Assembly: GCA_024036415.1 (NCBI GenBank)
Contig: JAMWET010001877.1
Coordinates: 55,282 to 119,281, forward strand
Source of the DNA: Prochilodus magdalenae
Lineage: Eukaryota > Chordata > Actinopteri > Characiformes > Prochilodontidae
Direction of reading: 5' to 3'
Length of the DNA stretch: 64,000 nt
Positions 54,440 to 64,000 of the stretch are shown here, in pieces. The position numbers and the translations under genes are program-made. The notes below the pieces were generated by a model, which saw nothing but the letters and a program-made list of their open reading frames with translations, was not told the DNA's origin and did no database searches. The first letter of the stretch is position 1. The number at the start of each line of letters is the position of its first letter.

Positions 54440-54650
54440 AAAGAAGAATTCCAGTCATTGTCACCAAAACGTCTTTCTGAATAAAATGGTTAAATGTAAA
54501 CAAATTCTGAGGGGTTTGATGTGAAATGCTTTAATCCAGACAAATTTGCCAAGTCTTTGCCAAGTCTGTTGTGGTAAAGGGGGCCAAGCTGGCGAAGCCT
54601 TTAATGTGTACCCCAGAGAAAGTTATGAATACATTTTCATGGTTTTACCG
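54440..54650. mobile_element. Diverged interspersed repeat, copy 2
   Basis: Related to 47745-48030 through 'atgtaaacaa', 'ggtttgatgtgaaatg' and 'gacaaatttgcc'. A short local duplication 'tgccaagtct' is present. Confidence 0.45.
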
Positions 54651-56940
54651 TAGAAAACGTTTACTGCTTGTTTTGGATTGTAAGCTTAACTGCTGTATGA
54701 GCTATTTGAACATTATTTGAGCCCTGAGGTGACTTAAGAGTAAAATACATCTGTTGGGGACCCTGACGGACCTGCATGGTGCTGTTAGTGTTCCTTTGCT
54801 TCCAGCAGCAGGGTCAGTTTGCTACTTGTACAATAAAATAAATAAAAAGTATGGCTAATTAGATGGAAACAGAACTAGAAACAGAATATCTTCCTCTGAC
54901 CTTCAACTAAGAAGCCTATGTGCAACATTTGCTTCTTTACAGCAGTGGCAAACGAAATGAAGTAGAGCCACAACTGGGTCACCCTGCAGGTTACTTTTGT
55001 AAATCTGTGCAAAGCCAGAATATGAACTATGCTTGGGGTCTGAATGTAGTGGTGCAGCCAAGTTAGGGGGTCTTACATTTGTAATGCTAAGAATGCTTGT
55101 CGAGGTTAGACAAATCTACTGGTGGCCCACTTTTAGAGTGTTACCTAAAAGATACAAATATTAGATTTGGGTCAAACATTAATCTAGAATTTTTTACTTT
55201 ATAAAAGCATGCTCTATTGTTTGGCAAGTGAAATTAATTTTAAAAATTAAAAGAAATTAATAACAAAAAAATGACAAAACTGAAATGCAAAGTACAACAA
55301 TGCATTCTAAAACTGTTAGTTGTGCGGTGACCTTTACACAAGCCAGATTTTAAGCTTTGATTTCTTCCCAGTATGTTCACATCAGCAAAATAAGTAGTAA
55401 CTCTGTATTAAAATATGCAGATATATGTGGTCGGTAGATGATGTGTTAATTTATTTTCACTTAGAATATCAAATACCAAATCGACAAAACAGGGTTGACA
55501 AAACCTTTGCAAACAACAACATATCCGAGCTAAACTGATAACAAATATAATACTGCTTTGGTATTGTGTGTAAAGCCTCTGAACCATTCAGACAGCAATC
55601 CCCAGCGATGTAGGTGTTGCATTATTTAGCCTGCTATGAACTGAAACACTAAGTGGCAAAAAGTTGACTTCAGTCCCTCGTAGTTGAAGCTAACTTTGGA
55701 ACTAATTAGCACCGGCAGTCTGACAGAACTGAATAAGGACCAAACATGGTGGCATTGTGCCCACCACTGGCATTTAGAACTTCACCCATTTCGTAATAAG
55801 CAAATGTGCACTGATGCTATACATACATTTAATGACACACAATGTAATTTAAAACCAGAAGTGTACATTAAATATTATATATATGAATTATATATTATAT
55901 ATGAAACCAGGCAAGATGACAGCTTGTTTAGATCTAAATCTGCATTGTGAACTCAACTGGCCATGACAACTATGACAGAGGACATAAGGAAAAAGATACA
56001 AATGGTACTATAATCATTAAGGCTGTGGCTGAAATCACTACAGAATAGTAAAAACACTTTCTTACCCAGACCAAACTGGCATACAATGTAAAGGGCATTT
56101 GTGACAAACAACAGGCTAAACTGAAGAAGTGGTCCCAATCCCCTCAAATACTTAGGAACTAATCTGCATATCCTGTACCGTTCCACATAGGCCTATAGGC
56201 TAATGGCAGTGTCTGCACAGGGCACTACTGGGCACTGATCCACGAGCACCGTGTACTGTATCAGAGACATGGCAGTTTACCTGGTTGCTAGGTTTTCTCT
56301 TATCTGATGATCTAACCTACTTTTACCACAAATCTCAGGAGCACAGGATTACTGTAGTCCATTTAGCTGAAAATGAATACAGAAGATATCTTTATTTACA
56401 TTGTATTCATTTTGTATTAATTACAAATATATTAGTTTTAAAAAGGGTCATAGTAGTTGCATCTGGAATTGAAAATAGGAATAAATATTCTGAGATCTTA
56501 AGACAACTTTAGACAAATGTATTAAAGGGATTATTATTTTTTTAATTCTACATAAATCGATGGCTGTGTTTTTAAATTGTTTCACATGAAATGCCTCATT
56601 CTAGAGAATTATAGAAGCCAGACAAAGATAGGTCACATGAAATGGCTATATATATATTACTGATAAGTTGTTTATGGTAGTTTTGTGGTATCATTTTGAC
56701 TGCATTCATGGCAGAGACACAAAGGTAGTTAAAATAGTTACCAAAGAAAACAACAGTTGTTTTTCTGGTGTATAACTATTTTTGCAGACATTGTGACTCC
56801 TGGTTCCAAATCACCACCACCCCGAAGAACTTCTTTATGTAAAATCACTCTGAAAGATTTAAGACATTTTGAAATAATGGTGGAATTTCATTTTAATCTT
56901 TACGAACCTGTGCTGAAGTCGCTCCCCTGTTGCGTATACT
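54650..56940. other. Non-coding stretch upstream of med9
   Basis: AT-rich, with short open frames that show no similarity to known proteins. An (AT)-rich patch lies at 55870-55900. Confidence 0.55.
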
Positions 56941-56975
56941 AATTTAGTGGTTATATCTCAAAAGCCTTCATCTTC

Positions 56976-57025
56976 CAGGACACGCCTACTAGTGACGTTT
57001 AACTAAAGCGACGCTGAAAGAAACG
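56976..57025 (+). promoter_or_regulatory. med9 proximal promoter / 5' UTR
   Basis: Directly upstream of the med9 start are a CACGCC motif and a CRE-like half site TGACGT at 56993-56998. There is no TATA box at a sensible distance, which fits a housekeeping gene. The TGA within TGACGT is also the in-frame stop that fixes the med9 start codon. The transcription start is not determined. Confidence 0.4.
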
Positions 57026-57689
57026 ATGGCGGCGGTTCAAACAAAGCAAGAACTGGAGGAAGATTATTCCATACTGCCAATGGTTCACGACATCATTAAG
57101 TGGTATGCTACACACTACATCAGTGAAATAAATTTATAAATGTATTTTTGTGATCGCTCATACGTTTAAACCACCTCCAGAGTAGAGAAGTTGATGGCTA
57201 GCATGCTAGCTTTAGCACAGGGCTTCCGTTGTTGTTGTTGCACTTTTGGGTGAATTTCATAAGCGTCCCCTATATTTTAACATGAGCAGCTAACTGAAAG
57301 TATAATAAAAGGAGAATAAAGTAGGCGTTGCATTCCTGTTGTTGTCCTTCGCTGCTATAGCTAATCTGTCCTTAATAACACACCAGTGTAACACACAGCT
57401 GCTGCTGTAAATGTATTCACCCCTGTAAAGAGCTGTAGCTAACAGTCATGCGTCTGAAATGTTTTCCAGCATGGACAAAGACAGCGCTGATGTGCACCAA
57501 GAGCTGATCAAACTTAAATCTAAGATCCAAGAAGCCCGGGATCAGATCAGCACCATGCCCGGAATTGACGTGAGTCCGGCGGTACAGCAGCAGCAACTGT
57601 TGACGCTACGAGAGCAAGTGCGGACAAAGAAACAGCTACTGAAGAAGTACAAGAGCCTCTGCATGTTTGATGTGCCAAAGGCTTCATGA
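57026..57689 (+). CDS. med9: Mediator complex subunit 9 (two exons)
   Basis: The coding sequence joins 57026-57102 and 57470-57689 and gives 98 residues. The donor is TG|GTATGC and the acceptor TTTTCCAG|C, so a Cys codon is split across the 367-nt intron. The N-terminal part carries an acidic stretch followed by [11 protein letters not shown]. Exon 2 encodes the helical MED9 core: [12 protein letters not shown], then a coiled-coil-like segment, the STMPGID turn, a Gln run (QQQQ), [19 protein letters not shown] and a short tail. This is the conserved Med9 family core, which sits in the middle module of Mediator in the nucleus and helps link activators to RNA polymerase II. The protein is shorter than human MED9 (about 146 residues by memory) because the variable N-terminal extension is nearly absent. 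The start is secure: reading upstream in frame there is a TGA at 56993 and no other Met. It is convergent with rasd1, as in human. Confidence 0.93.
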
Positions 57690-58155
57690 TGACGACTGTC
57701 TTTGTTTATATATGGCGCCATTCCCACAATCAGGGACGCTTCATGCGGGGATTGTAACATGGAGAACGAAGCTATTGGAGGCTTTATCTGTAACAGATGC
57801 GGACTTCCTTAAACTGAAGGTTTTTGTAATCTGGGAAGTTTCATACGGACTACGGAATCTGCTGACGGTGCATCAACAAATATTCTGCCAGTGTTTTTTT
57901 ATTCTTGCCTACAGTTAAGGCAAATGCCTTAAGCTGCATATCAGTACCGTCAGAACAATGCCTGATATCCCTCTTTTTTTTTCTCAGATTTTGACATGAT
58001 TTGAAAATGTTATTATTAACATCGTGTGTAAATTCCTGAAAGAAATGGCCCAAATGACAGGAGGGTAGTCTGGTTCTATTGCTTTACATAATGCTTATTC
58101 CTTTTACTGTAAAGTGTTCATTTAGGAGATATGAGGTTTTGTTCTGACAGCAGCT

Positions 58156-58156
<1 letters not shown>

Positions 58157-58189
<33 letters not shown>
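58157..58189. repeat. Microsatellite (CA)n
   Basis: About 16 CA units between med9 and rasd1, inside the presumed med9 3' UTR. Confidence 0.9.
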
Positions 58190-58193
<4 letters not shown>

Positions 58194-58267
58194 GGATGAG
58201 TCAAGGAATGATGTGAATGTGTGAATGGCTGTTAACATGTGGATGGTTTTGAGGTAGTTTTGTAGAA

Positions 58268-58449
58268 CAGTGCTTCACATGTGGTCCCGGAGGCACCCTG
58301 CCCTACACATTACAATGGGTTCGCTGCTTTAACATATGCCCTGAAAGAGCTTGTTAATGTGCTGATCGTTTTAGTTGAATTGGGTGTGTTGGCAACGTGC
58401 TGAAATGTGCAGGGCAGGGTGCTTTCAGGACCAGCATTGAGAAACACCG
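58268..58449. mobile_element. Hairpin MITE-like element, copy 3
   Basis: Left end CAGTGCTTCACATGTGGTCC with CGGAGGCACCCTGCCCT; right end AGGGCAGGGTGC with TTTCAGGACCAGCATTGAG and AAACACCG. The inner CTACACATT / AATGTGCAG pair completes the fold-back. It would lie within the med9 3' UTR if the poly(A) signal at 58652 is used. Confidence 0.7.
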
Positions 58450-58552
58450 AAAAGGACAACACTATTAATAACATTATAATAATTATTATTAAGTCAAAAA
58501 TATTTTTGATACTATGTAACTCCTTTTCTAAGTATGCTTTACGTTTTCAGTG

Positions 58553-58571
58553 TTTTTTTTTTTTTTTTTTT
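58553..58571. repeat. Poly(T) tract
   Basis: A run of 19 T residues in the space between the two convergent genes. Confidence 0.8.
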
Positions 58572-58651
58572 GTTATAAAATTGAGTTTCAGTTTACCTGA
58601 ATGGAATTAGATTTCAATGGTCATTTAATCTCTAGATACATCCTTAAAAAA

Positions 58652-58657
58652 AATAAA
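58652..58657 (+). terminator. Candidate poly(A) signal of med9
   Basis: An AATAAA lies about 960 bases past the med9 stop codon. I noticed no earlier canonical AATAAA in the plus-strand 3' region. If used, the med9 and rasd1 3' ends would be only about 150 bases apart in a tail-to-tail layout. A non-canonical earlier signal is possible. Confidence 0.4.
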
Positions 58658-58805
58658 GGTTCTCCAAGTTATACTCTCTATATACTCTATAGTCCTGAAA
58701 AACTGAACCAAATTCATATGGTTTTGCTAAGGCTATATCGGTAGTGCGGAACGATCGGGTCAGCTGAAGAAGAGATGAAGCAGTGCTTGTTTTTCTTTCT
58801 TTTTT

Positions 58806-58811
58806 TTTATT
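58806..58811 (-). terminator. Candidate poly(A) signal of rasd1
   Basis: The plus strand reads TTTATT, so the rasd1 transcript would carry AATAAA about 470 bases beyond its stop codon. That gives a 3' UTR of about half a kilobase. It is the clearest canonical hexamer I noticed for this strand in the interval. Cleavage position is inferred. Confidence 0.5.
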
Positions 58812-59279
58812 GTATTTTCCACTTTTTTTTAAATAAAAGTAAACGCAGACATAGAAGAATAAATATACATTCGTGTCTTTTTGTTCACAATGCCACAGAC
58901 GTTCAAGTTCTATTAGAAAATAGGCTATAACAAAATGTAAACAAGTGCTCAAGTGTCACATCCATCTGTCGGGTGGGAGCAGTTCGGTCTCCTCGGTGGA
59001 GGTGGGCTGCTTGTCTGTTTTGTACAGGAAACCTCGACGTTTTCTCGCCACATCGCGATACAGTCCGAGCTAGAGTCACAGAGTCTCTCTCGCTCTCCGG
59101 CACACGGGGCCGAGTCCGCAGTGGACCCAGCGAAGGCCACACCCCTGTATAAGGACTTGTCGGAAAGTCCGCCGCGAACAGGGTCGCCAAACCAAACAGC
59201 CGTGCAGGCTGCTCGAGTGCAGGGCTCCTTTCTCCTCCCCTCCTGTGAGTGTGTAAGGTGGGGTCGGGGGTCCTTTTTT

Positions 59280-60192
59280 TCAGCAGATCACGCAGCGGTC
59301 TTTGGTCGCCTGGTTGCCGCCCACGGCTTTCTCTTTAATGTACATGAGGTCGCTGTGCACGCTCGGCCTGCGCGCGAACGGCGCGACGATGCCGTACGCG
59401 TCCCCGCCCTCCCTAAACTTCTTCTGGCGGAGGGACTTGCGGCGGAGGACGTCGCCGTACTGCAGTGACACTTTACGATGCCGGTCCGGGCTCATCTCGT
59501 CGGGCAGCTTAGCCATGGTGAAGAGCGCATGGAACATGAGGTCCACGTTGGTGTTGCGCTTGGCCGACACCTCAAAGTAGGCGCACGGCTCGCCGCCCGC
59601 CACCAGCTGCTCGATCTCCTCGTCCGTGACCTCACGGCACAGGTCGCGATCGCACTTGTTGCCGCAGATGACCAGCGGCACGTCCACGTTCTCTTTGGTC
59701 TTGTTCTTCAGGCACGACTTGGTTTCGAAGATCTGCCTCTTGAGCCGCTGCACCTCCTGGAAGGAGTCGCGGTTGTCCAGGCTAAACACCAGGATGAACA
59801 CGTCCCCTGAGGAGAGAAGGAGGAGAAAGTTAATACCATGCATTAAACAGATAACTGATCATATACCATGCACAAAGCATCATAACGCTTCTCCTGCAAC
59901 TGCTGCCGTGCTGCAACCCACCTGTCAGAATAGAGAGCCTCCTCATAGCGGGGAAGGGGTGGTTTCCAGAGGTGTCCAGAATGTCCAGCTGATAAACGTC
60001 CCCACGGATGCTGTAGAACTTCCTGTGAAAGTCCTCGATGGTCGGCGTGTACTGGTCGTCGAAGCGCTCGTTCAGAAACCGGGATACGATCGCCGTCTTG
60101 CCAACTTTGGTGGAGCCCAGGATGACCATCCTGTGGCAGTTCTTGGCCGGAATGTCGAACTCGTTCTCGGACGGGGACATTTTCTTAATCAT
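59280..60192 (-). CDS. rasd1: Dexamethasone-induced Ras-related protein 1 (two exons)
   Basis: On the minus strand the coding sequence joins 60192-59922 and 59806-59280, giving 265 residues. The 115-nt intron has donor ACAG|GTGGGT and acceptor CTCAG|GG. Small-GTPase motifs are all visible: P-loop GSTKVGKT (residues 26-33), switch I around YTPTIEDF (48-55), DTSGNHPF (73-80) in place of the usual DTAGQE, NKCD (140-143) and SAK (171-173). A Lys/Arg-rich region (RRKSLRQKKF) and the conserved FARRPSVHSDLMYI segment follow, and the chain ends in a CaaX box, CVIC. RASD1/Dexras1 is a membrane-anchored Ras-like protein induced by glucocorticoids that modulates G-protein signalling and nNOS-linked signalling. 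The start chosen is MIKKMSP, which matches an internal Met of the human protein. The reading frame stays open upstream to a Met codon at 60357, but that codon lies upstream of the TATA box. The -3 base of the chosen start is A. The close paralogue RASD2 is the main alternative; the med9 neighbour favours RASD1. Confidence 0.95.
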
Positions 60193-60327
60193 GGTTGCGG
60201 CTGGTCCTGCGCGGAGGGCGGACACGTGCACGACGGATATCCACAAGTAGAGGTGTGTGGGTGGGTGTGTATGTATGTGAGGTCTCGATAGAGCGCTTTT
60301 CTGAGATGCTCGCTGAATCTGGTGCGC

Positions 60328-60334
60328 TTTTATA
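60328..60334 (-). promoter_or_regulatory. TATA box of rasd1
   Basis: On the minus strand the sequence reads CCACTATAAAAGCGC, a consensus TATAAAA. It lies about 136 bases upstream of the rasd1 start codon, so transcription should begin near 60300 and leave a 5' UTR of roughly 100 bases. A TATA box fits an inducible immediate-response gene such as rasd1. The start site itself is inferred. Confidence 0.7.
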
Positions 60335-60459
60335 GTGGACAGCGTCCACTCCTCCACGGAGCGTCATCCGTTACGCGATTGCAGGCGTTATTTATTCCTT
60401 TCCCCACCCCTATTCCGTCAGAGCCCCTCGGAGCGGACCGATTGCGAGTCTGAACTATT

Positions 60460-60467
60460 AGCCAATC
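60460..60467 (-). promoter_or_regulatory. CCAAT box upstream of rasd1
   Basis: A GCCAATCC motif lies about 130 bases upstream of the rasd1 TATA box, inside the same CpG-rich stretch. It reads CCAAT on the plus strand, and CCAAT boxes can work in either orientation. It is a motif match only; binding is inferred. Confidence 0.4.
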
Positions 60468-60929
60468 CCAGCAGCGGACTAGGAGCCAGTTCTAATGTCT
60501 AGCGTACTAGTGGTGGGCGGAGGGTTGCCTGAGTACAGGTGGGGAAAAATACACCGACTATTAGGACTGGATTTGTGCGTCAGCCTTGTTCCAGTCTGCT
60601 CCAGGTCTGACATCCAAGAAGAAATGTTTTCAGCCAAAGATCGGTTAGTTGTTATTGGGCCTAATACATTAAAGTACAGTGGTGCAGAACAGGACGAGAC
60701 GTTTAGCGGCTCGAGTTTAACCGTATAAAGTGTATATTTGTTTACATTTTAATCGTAATGGTGCATAAGGTGGTCCCATCAAGCCTTTGCAGACACCTAT
60801 TTAACGTGTCAATCAAGTGTGCATAGATAATCATGCAATACATCGAAACATGCTACTATGAAAATGTCACTTGCTCACAGATTCCTCTCCGTTCTTATTC
60901 CCTTGCACATTCATGTATATTTATTACGG

Positions 60930-60963
<34 letters not shown>

Positions 60964-61044
60964 CATGTATCTATCCATCTATCCATCTATCCATCCATCT
61001 ATCTACCTACCTACCCATCCATCCATCCATCCATCCATCTATCC

Positions 61045-61100
<56 letters not shown>
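60930..61100. repeat. Compound tetranucleotide microsatellite (CTAT/CCAT/CTAC)n
   Basis: About 170 bases of CTAT units with internal CCAT and CTAC blocks, roughly 600 bases upstream of the rasd1 TATA box. It generates overlapping Tyr/Leu/Ser/Ile-rich open frames that are not genes. Confidence 0.95.
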
Positions 61101-61109
61101 GATGCTGAT

Positions 61110-61930
61110 AATGAGCCAATTCAGCTCTGGGGCGGGAGTGTGTGTCAGTGCAATGCAGTACCTGTTTCATCCGCTAGATGGCACCTCATTTTAAACAGTG
61201 ATCTGGCAATACATTAAAACCAGGTATTTTGTAACCCCATCTTATCCTTAGGTGGAGGGGATCTAGGTTTGCTAACCCTAATTTACAGCAACCAATACAT
61301 ACCATTAAAAACTGCATACAGTGTAGAAATAAGCATGTTCAGTGCTGAAGGTGGAAGTGTAGCTGTCACTGAAAGGAGGGGACTGGAAAAAAAGAACGTT
61401 CATCGTCATAGTACATACCTGACCCTTATGTACCCTTTGTTCCAAAAAAAATACAATAACCAGTCAATTACAACATAAACGAGAACTATATAACTTGTTT
61501 GTCCTTGTGTGCTCCAAATGTGGAAACCAGTTCTCTTGCATTTCACTCGGGAGAAGGCTCATTTAATGGGTAAAAAAAAACACTGGGTCAGTTTTTGTAG
61601 AAACAGAGGTGATTGCAAGTAGAGATAAACCTGAAAATAGACTGCATTCTTTTAAACTGCAGTAAAAGGTTCCAACTCCGAAAACCTGGATGGGACGTGA
61701 AAAGTACATGTGTTTTTTTTTTCCATAGAGCTGACCATAAACAACACGCATTCTAAAATCGGTTTACTACGTTGCATGTCACGAGATTATGTAAAGTTTA
61801 TGATCAATAGCGTGAAAGCAAAACTAGCAATGTTTAACGTTGGATTTTAAAGTCAGCCTAGCCAACCTTACCTTTTTGTCCATGCAGAAAATAAACATCT
61901 TTATATGTAAATACACTCTGAGCACTTCAT
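61110..61930. other. Non-coding stretch, no gene seen
   Basis: AT-rich; short open frames only. Confidence 0.5.
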
Positions 61931-61944
61931 TAGGTCACACGCTC

Positions 61945-62460
61945 CTTGTATATACACTCTCTGTCCCATTTGTATCAGCTCTCTACTCCACCATTTGTTG
62001 GCAGACTTTGTAGTTACAGGCTGTACTCTGTCTTGTTTCTCTCTATGATGAAAGTAGTCCTCTTACAACCATGTTCTTCAGTGGGCAGGACCCCCACAGA
62101 GCAGGTATTATGTGGGTGGTGGATCACATTCTCACCTTTGGCATTGTGACACTGGAACATGGTGATGTGTGTTAGTGTGTTGGCTGCTGGTGTGTGGATC
62201 AGACACAGCAGTTCTGCTGGAGTGCTTAAAACAACCTCAGTTTCCCTCATGCTGAACTGGGGGGAATAGCCCACCAAAACTTTCCAGCCAACAGCGACCT
62301 GTTGGTAACGTGCTCCTGATCATCTAATGAAGAGACTAGAGGAATGACCAACTACAAGCTGTGTGCAGGCAGCAGGTGAGCTGTCCGTCCACTGACTTTT
62401 GCAACTACACGGTGAACCAGCCAGACAGGAGTGTCTTATAGAGTGAAAATGGACCAAACA
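61945..62460. mobile_element. Otophysan-type interspersed repeat, copy 1
   Basis: Ordered phrases 'caggacccccacagagcagg', 'ggtggtggatcacattctca', 'gtgtgttagtgtgttggctg', 'gtggatcagacacagcag' and 'ctgctggagt' match a repeat I remember as abundant in characin and related genomes. The copy is diverged and non-coding. Confidence 0.6.
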
Positions 62461-62469
62461 TGTTTCGTT

Positions 62470-63180
62470 ATTTCAATGTACTTTAATGTGGCACATTAGT
62501 GTTTGGAAATACCTTTTGAATGGAAACAATGTATTTTTAATTTATTTATCTACGTGTAAGTTTACCCTATGGGTTATTATTCCATCACATCATAATTGTT
62601 CAAAAGGCAAAAGTTTGTGGTTTTTTTTGCTACAAAAGCAGCAGTAGAGCCTGTTAATATTAACAATTAAGCAAAAGTTCCCCTCTCCCATAGCACCACC
62701 CTAGCTATTATCCACGCATAAGCACTTAGCTAGATCCAGATACCACATTTAATAAAGCATTTTCACCGCAGAAAATGTGATGATTTCTGATGCATCTCCT
62801 TTTTATTTATGCTATATTCCAGTGCAGGGTGCAGAATTTAGAGTCTTAGTCCTTCATTAAGTATTCAGTCTTTAGTAATCAATATCTAATCTTATGGGTA
62901 TACAAAGATATCTATAGGTAAGGGCACTTAGAGGTTAAACCCTTTGCAGGAGGCGAGAAATTAAAGCCCCAACATTCGACTGAATGAGCATTGATTTCTT
63001 GTATGTTGAGTCAAAACGGAAGCCTAGAGGGAGGATCTAAAGATATAGCGGAGGGCCTCAGTGACTTCAGCCAATTAAAGACGGACTTCTCATTTAGGCT
63101 GGCAGGCTTGAAACATCGAAGAAACAAAAGCACAGATGCCAGTCTTGGACAAATGATCTTGATTGGCTTTTGACAGTCCT
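62470..63180. other. Non-coding stretch, no gene seen
   Basis: AT-rich with short open frames; nothing recognised. Confidence 0.5.
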
Positions 63181-63194
63181 ATGTTCTTTAGAGA

Positions 63195-63420
63195 TACACC
63201 CTACCGGCCCTCATTTAGACACACCTCCTTGTATCTACACTCAGTCGTCCCATTTTTAGTAGCACCACTTACCTATAGGTGCAACTTTGGGGTCCTAGTG
63301 TTCAGACCCGTACAGAACATTATTTAGGTTGTGGAATCAGTGGCAGCGCTGCAGTGACACTGAAATTGGTGGTGGTGTGTTAGGGTGTGTGTCACAGGTA
63401 TAGTGATCAGCAGCCCCCCA
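63195..63420. mobile_element. Otophysan-type interspersed repeat, copy 2
   Basis: Phrases 'gtggaatcagtggcagcgct', 'gcagtgacactgaaa' and 'ggtggtggtgtgttagggtg' match the same family as copy 1 at 61945. Confidence 0.55.
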
Positions 63421-63569
63421 AGTTTGTATAGTTTTGTGACTGAGAGCTGTTGTTTGCTCCTAGATGCCCTGTTCACAGCAATAAGCACTTACAGTTGACT
63501 GGGGTAAATATCACGGAACAGTTCACAACGATAAAGCAAGATGGCATCTAATAATAGTGCCACATTTTA

Positions 63570-64000
63570 AGTGGTTTGAGCGCTTTGTTCGTGGATAAGA
63601 CGGGAGGGCGGGTGGTGCCGTCTTGCTTCTCGCCTCTTTTTTCTTTATCTTCTTTGCAAAACGGCGAACGGTCTTATTTGATTCTCTCTTCTTCCTCCTT
63701 TAAGTCGTTTCTAGGCCGTATTTTGTCTCCCTCTTCTGTCGGGGGCGGGGCTGCAAGGGTCGGTGTATGTCTGTATTTCGCTCTTTAGGCTGCTGCTCTA
63801 CCCGCCTCTTCTTCTTTCGTATTTCTGATCCGTCTCTCGGCTGCTTCGTTTTTTTCTTCGCCACTGATTTATTTTCCTTGGGCACCTCTCCTTGTCGCGG
63901 CCTTTTTTTTCCCCCTTCGCTTACCGTCTTACCCCGTCTCTTTGGTTGTCTCTACTTCCTTGTCCGCGTGCTTTTTCTCTTGCTCGCTTACGCTCTCCTC
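63570..64000. other. Pyrimidine-skewed, CpG-rich segment at window edge
   Basis: The plus strand is dominated by C and T (runs such as CTCTTCTTCCTCC) yet has many CpG sites and a GGGGGCGGGGC box near 63740. The minus strand reads as Lys/Arg-rich low-complexity frames, for example 63885-63700, which are a composition effect. It could be the start of a CpG-island promoter or a repeat that continues beyond the window. Confidence 0.4.

Larger units (their letters stand above)
58950..60560. other. CpG-rich island covering rasd1
   Basis: The DNA changes from the AT-rich background to clearly GC- and CpG-rich sequence across the rasd1 exons, intron and promoter, for example around 59340-59660. The skew explains the several long antisense open frames over rasd1 exon 2, which are shadows of the real gene. 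Edges are set by eye. Confidence 0.65.

Noticed and set aside
58953..59468. 171-codon plus-strand open frame over rasd1
   Set aside because: It is antisense to rasd1 exon 2 and its 3' UTR in GC-rich DNA. It is a shadow frame with no family resemblance.
59626..60291. 221-codon plus-strand open frame over rasd1
   Set aside because: It runs antisense across both rasd1 exons and the intron. The motif-complete minus-strand GTPase explains the openness.
60193..60357. N-terminal extension of rasd1 to a Met codon at 60357
   Set aside because: The frame is open, but the TATA box at 60328-60334 lies inside it, so the upstream Met would precede the transcription start. The extension has no similarity to RASD1.
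60833..61217. Open frames rich in Tyr-Leu-Ser-Ile repeats
   Set aside because: These are translations of the CTAT microsatellite in all three frames.
57100..63600. Glucocorticoid response element near rasd1
   Set aside because: Only half-sites such as AGAACA or GAACAG were seen; no full palindromic element with a 3-base spacer was found by eye.
63700..63885. Lys/Arg-rich minus-strand open frame
   Set aside because: The purine-rich strand makes Lys, Arg and Glu codons by composition alone; no domain is visible.

Overview
This window looks like vertebrate nuclear DNA, most likely from a teleost fish. The evidence is AT-rich DNA full of microsatellites, spliced genes with GT-AG introns, and many decayed transposons of types common in fish. 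These include Tc1/mariner transposase scraps, non-LTR retroelement 3' tails ending near 'gcgctatacaaataaa', hairpin MITE-like elements, and a repeat near 62-63.5 kb that I associate with otophysan fishes such as characins. The otophysan placement comes from memory of repeat families and is tentative. I see no prokaryotic, viral, CRISPR or tRNA/rRNA features.

Only two protein-coding genes can be supported, both near the right end. med9 (Mediator subunit 9) runs on the plus strand in two exons (57026-57102 and 57470-57689). rasd1 (a dexamethasone-induced Ras-like GTPase) runs on the minus strand in two exons (60192-59922 and 59806-59280). They are convergent, with about 1.6 kb between their stop codons. 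MED9 and RASD1 have the same neighbour relation and orientation in the human 17p11.2 region, so this is conserved synteny. rasd1 sits in a GC-rich, CpG-rich island and has a TATA box and a CCAAT box upstream.

Layout: 1-22 kb is non-coding as far as I can read, with scattered repeats and one GC-rich island at about 9.9-10.28 kb. A CpG-rich block at 22.2-23.45 kb has two CCAAT boxes, GC boxes and an E-box and looks like a promoter firing leftwards. Its gene body would lie in or beyond the left part of the window, but I found no coding exon. From 23.5 to 56.9 kb is a gene-poor stretch. It holds a retroelement cluster (25-27.75 kb), a roughly 1.95 kb minisatellite of 29-bp units that each can fold as a small hairpin (28.46-30.41 kb), and a duplicated 206-bp block with about 95% identity (39.83 and 40.78 kb) whose flanks are much more diverged. 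It also holds a GPCR-like pseudogene scrap beside a LINE remnant (49.2-49.8 kb) and a possible solo LTR (52.7-52.95 kb). After rasd1 come a long tetranucleotide microsatellite, otophysan-type repeats, and a pyrimidine-skewed CpG-rich segment at the right edge.

No new gene system is evident. The most interesting signals are the duplicated conserved block, the hairpin minisatellite and the orphan promoter.
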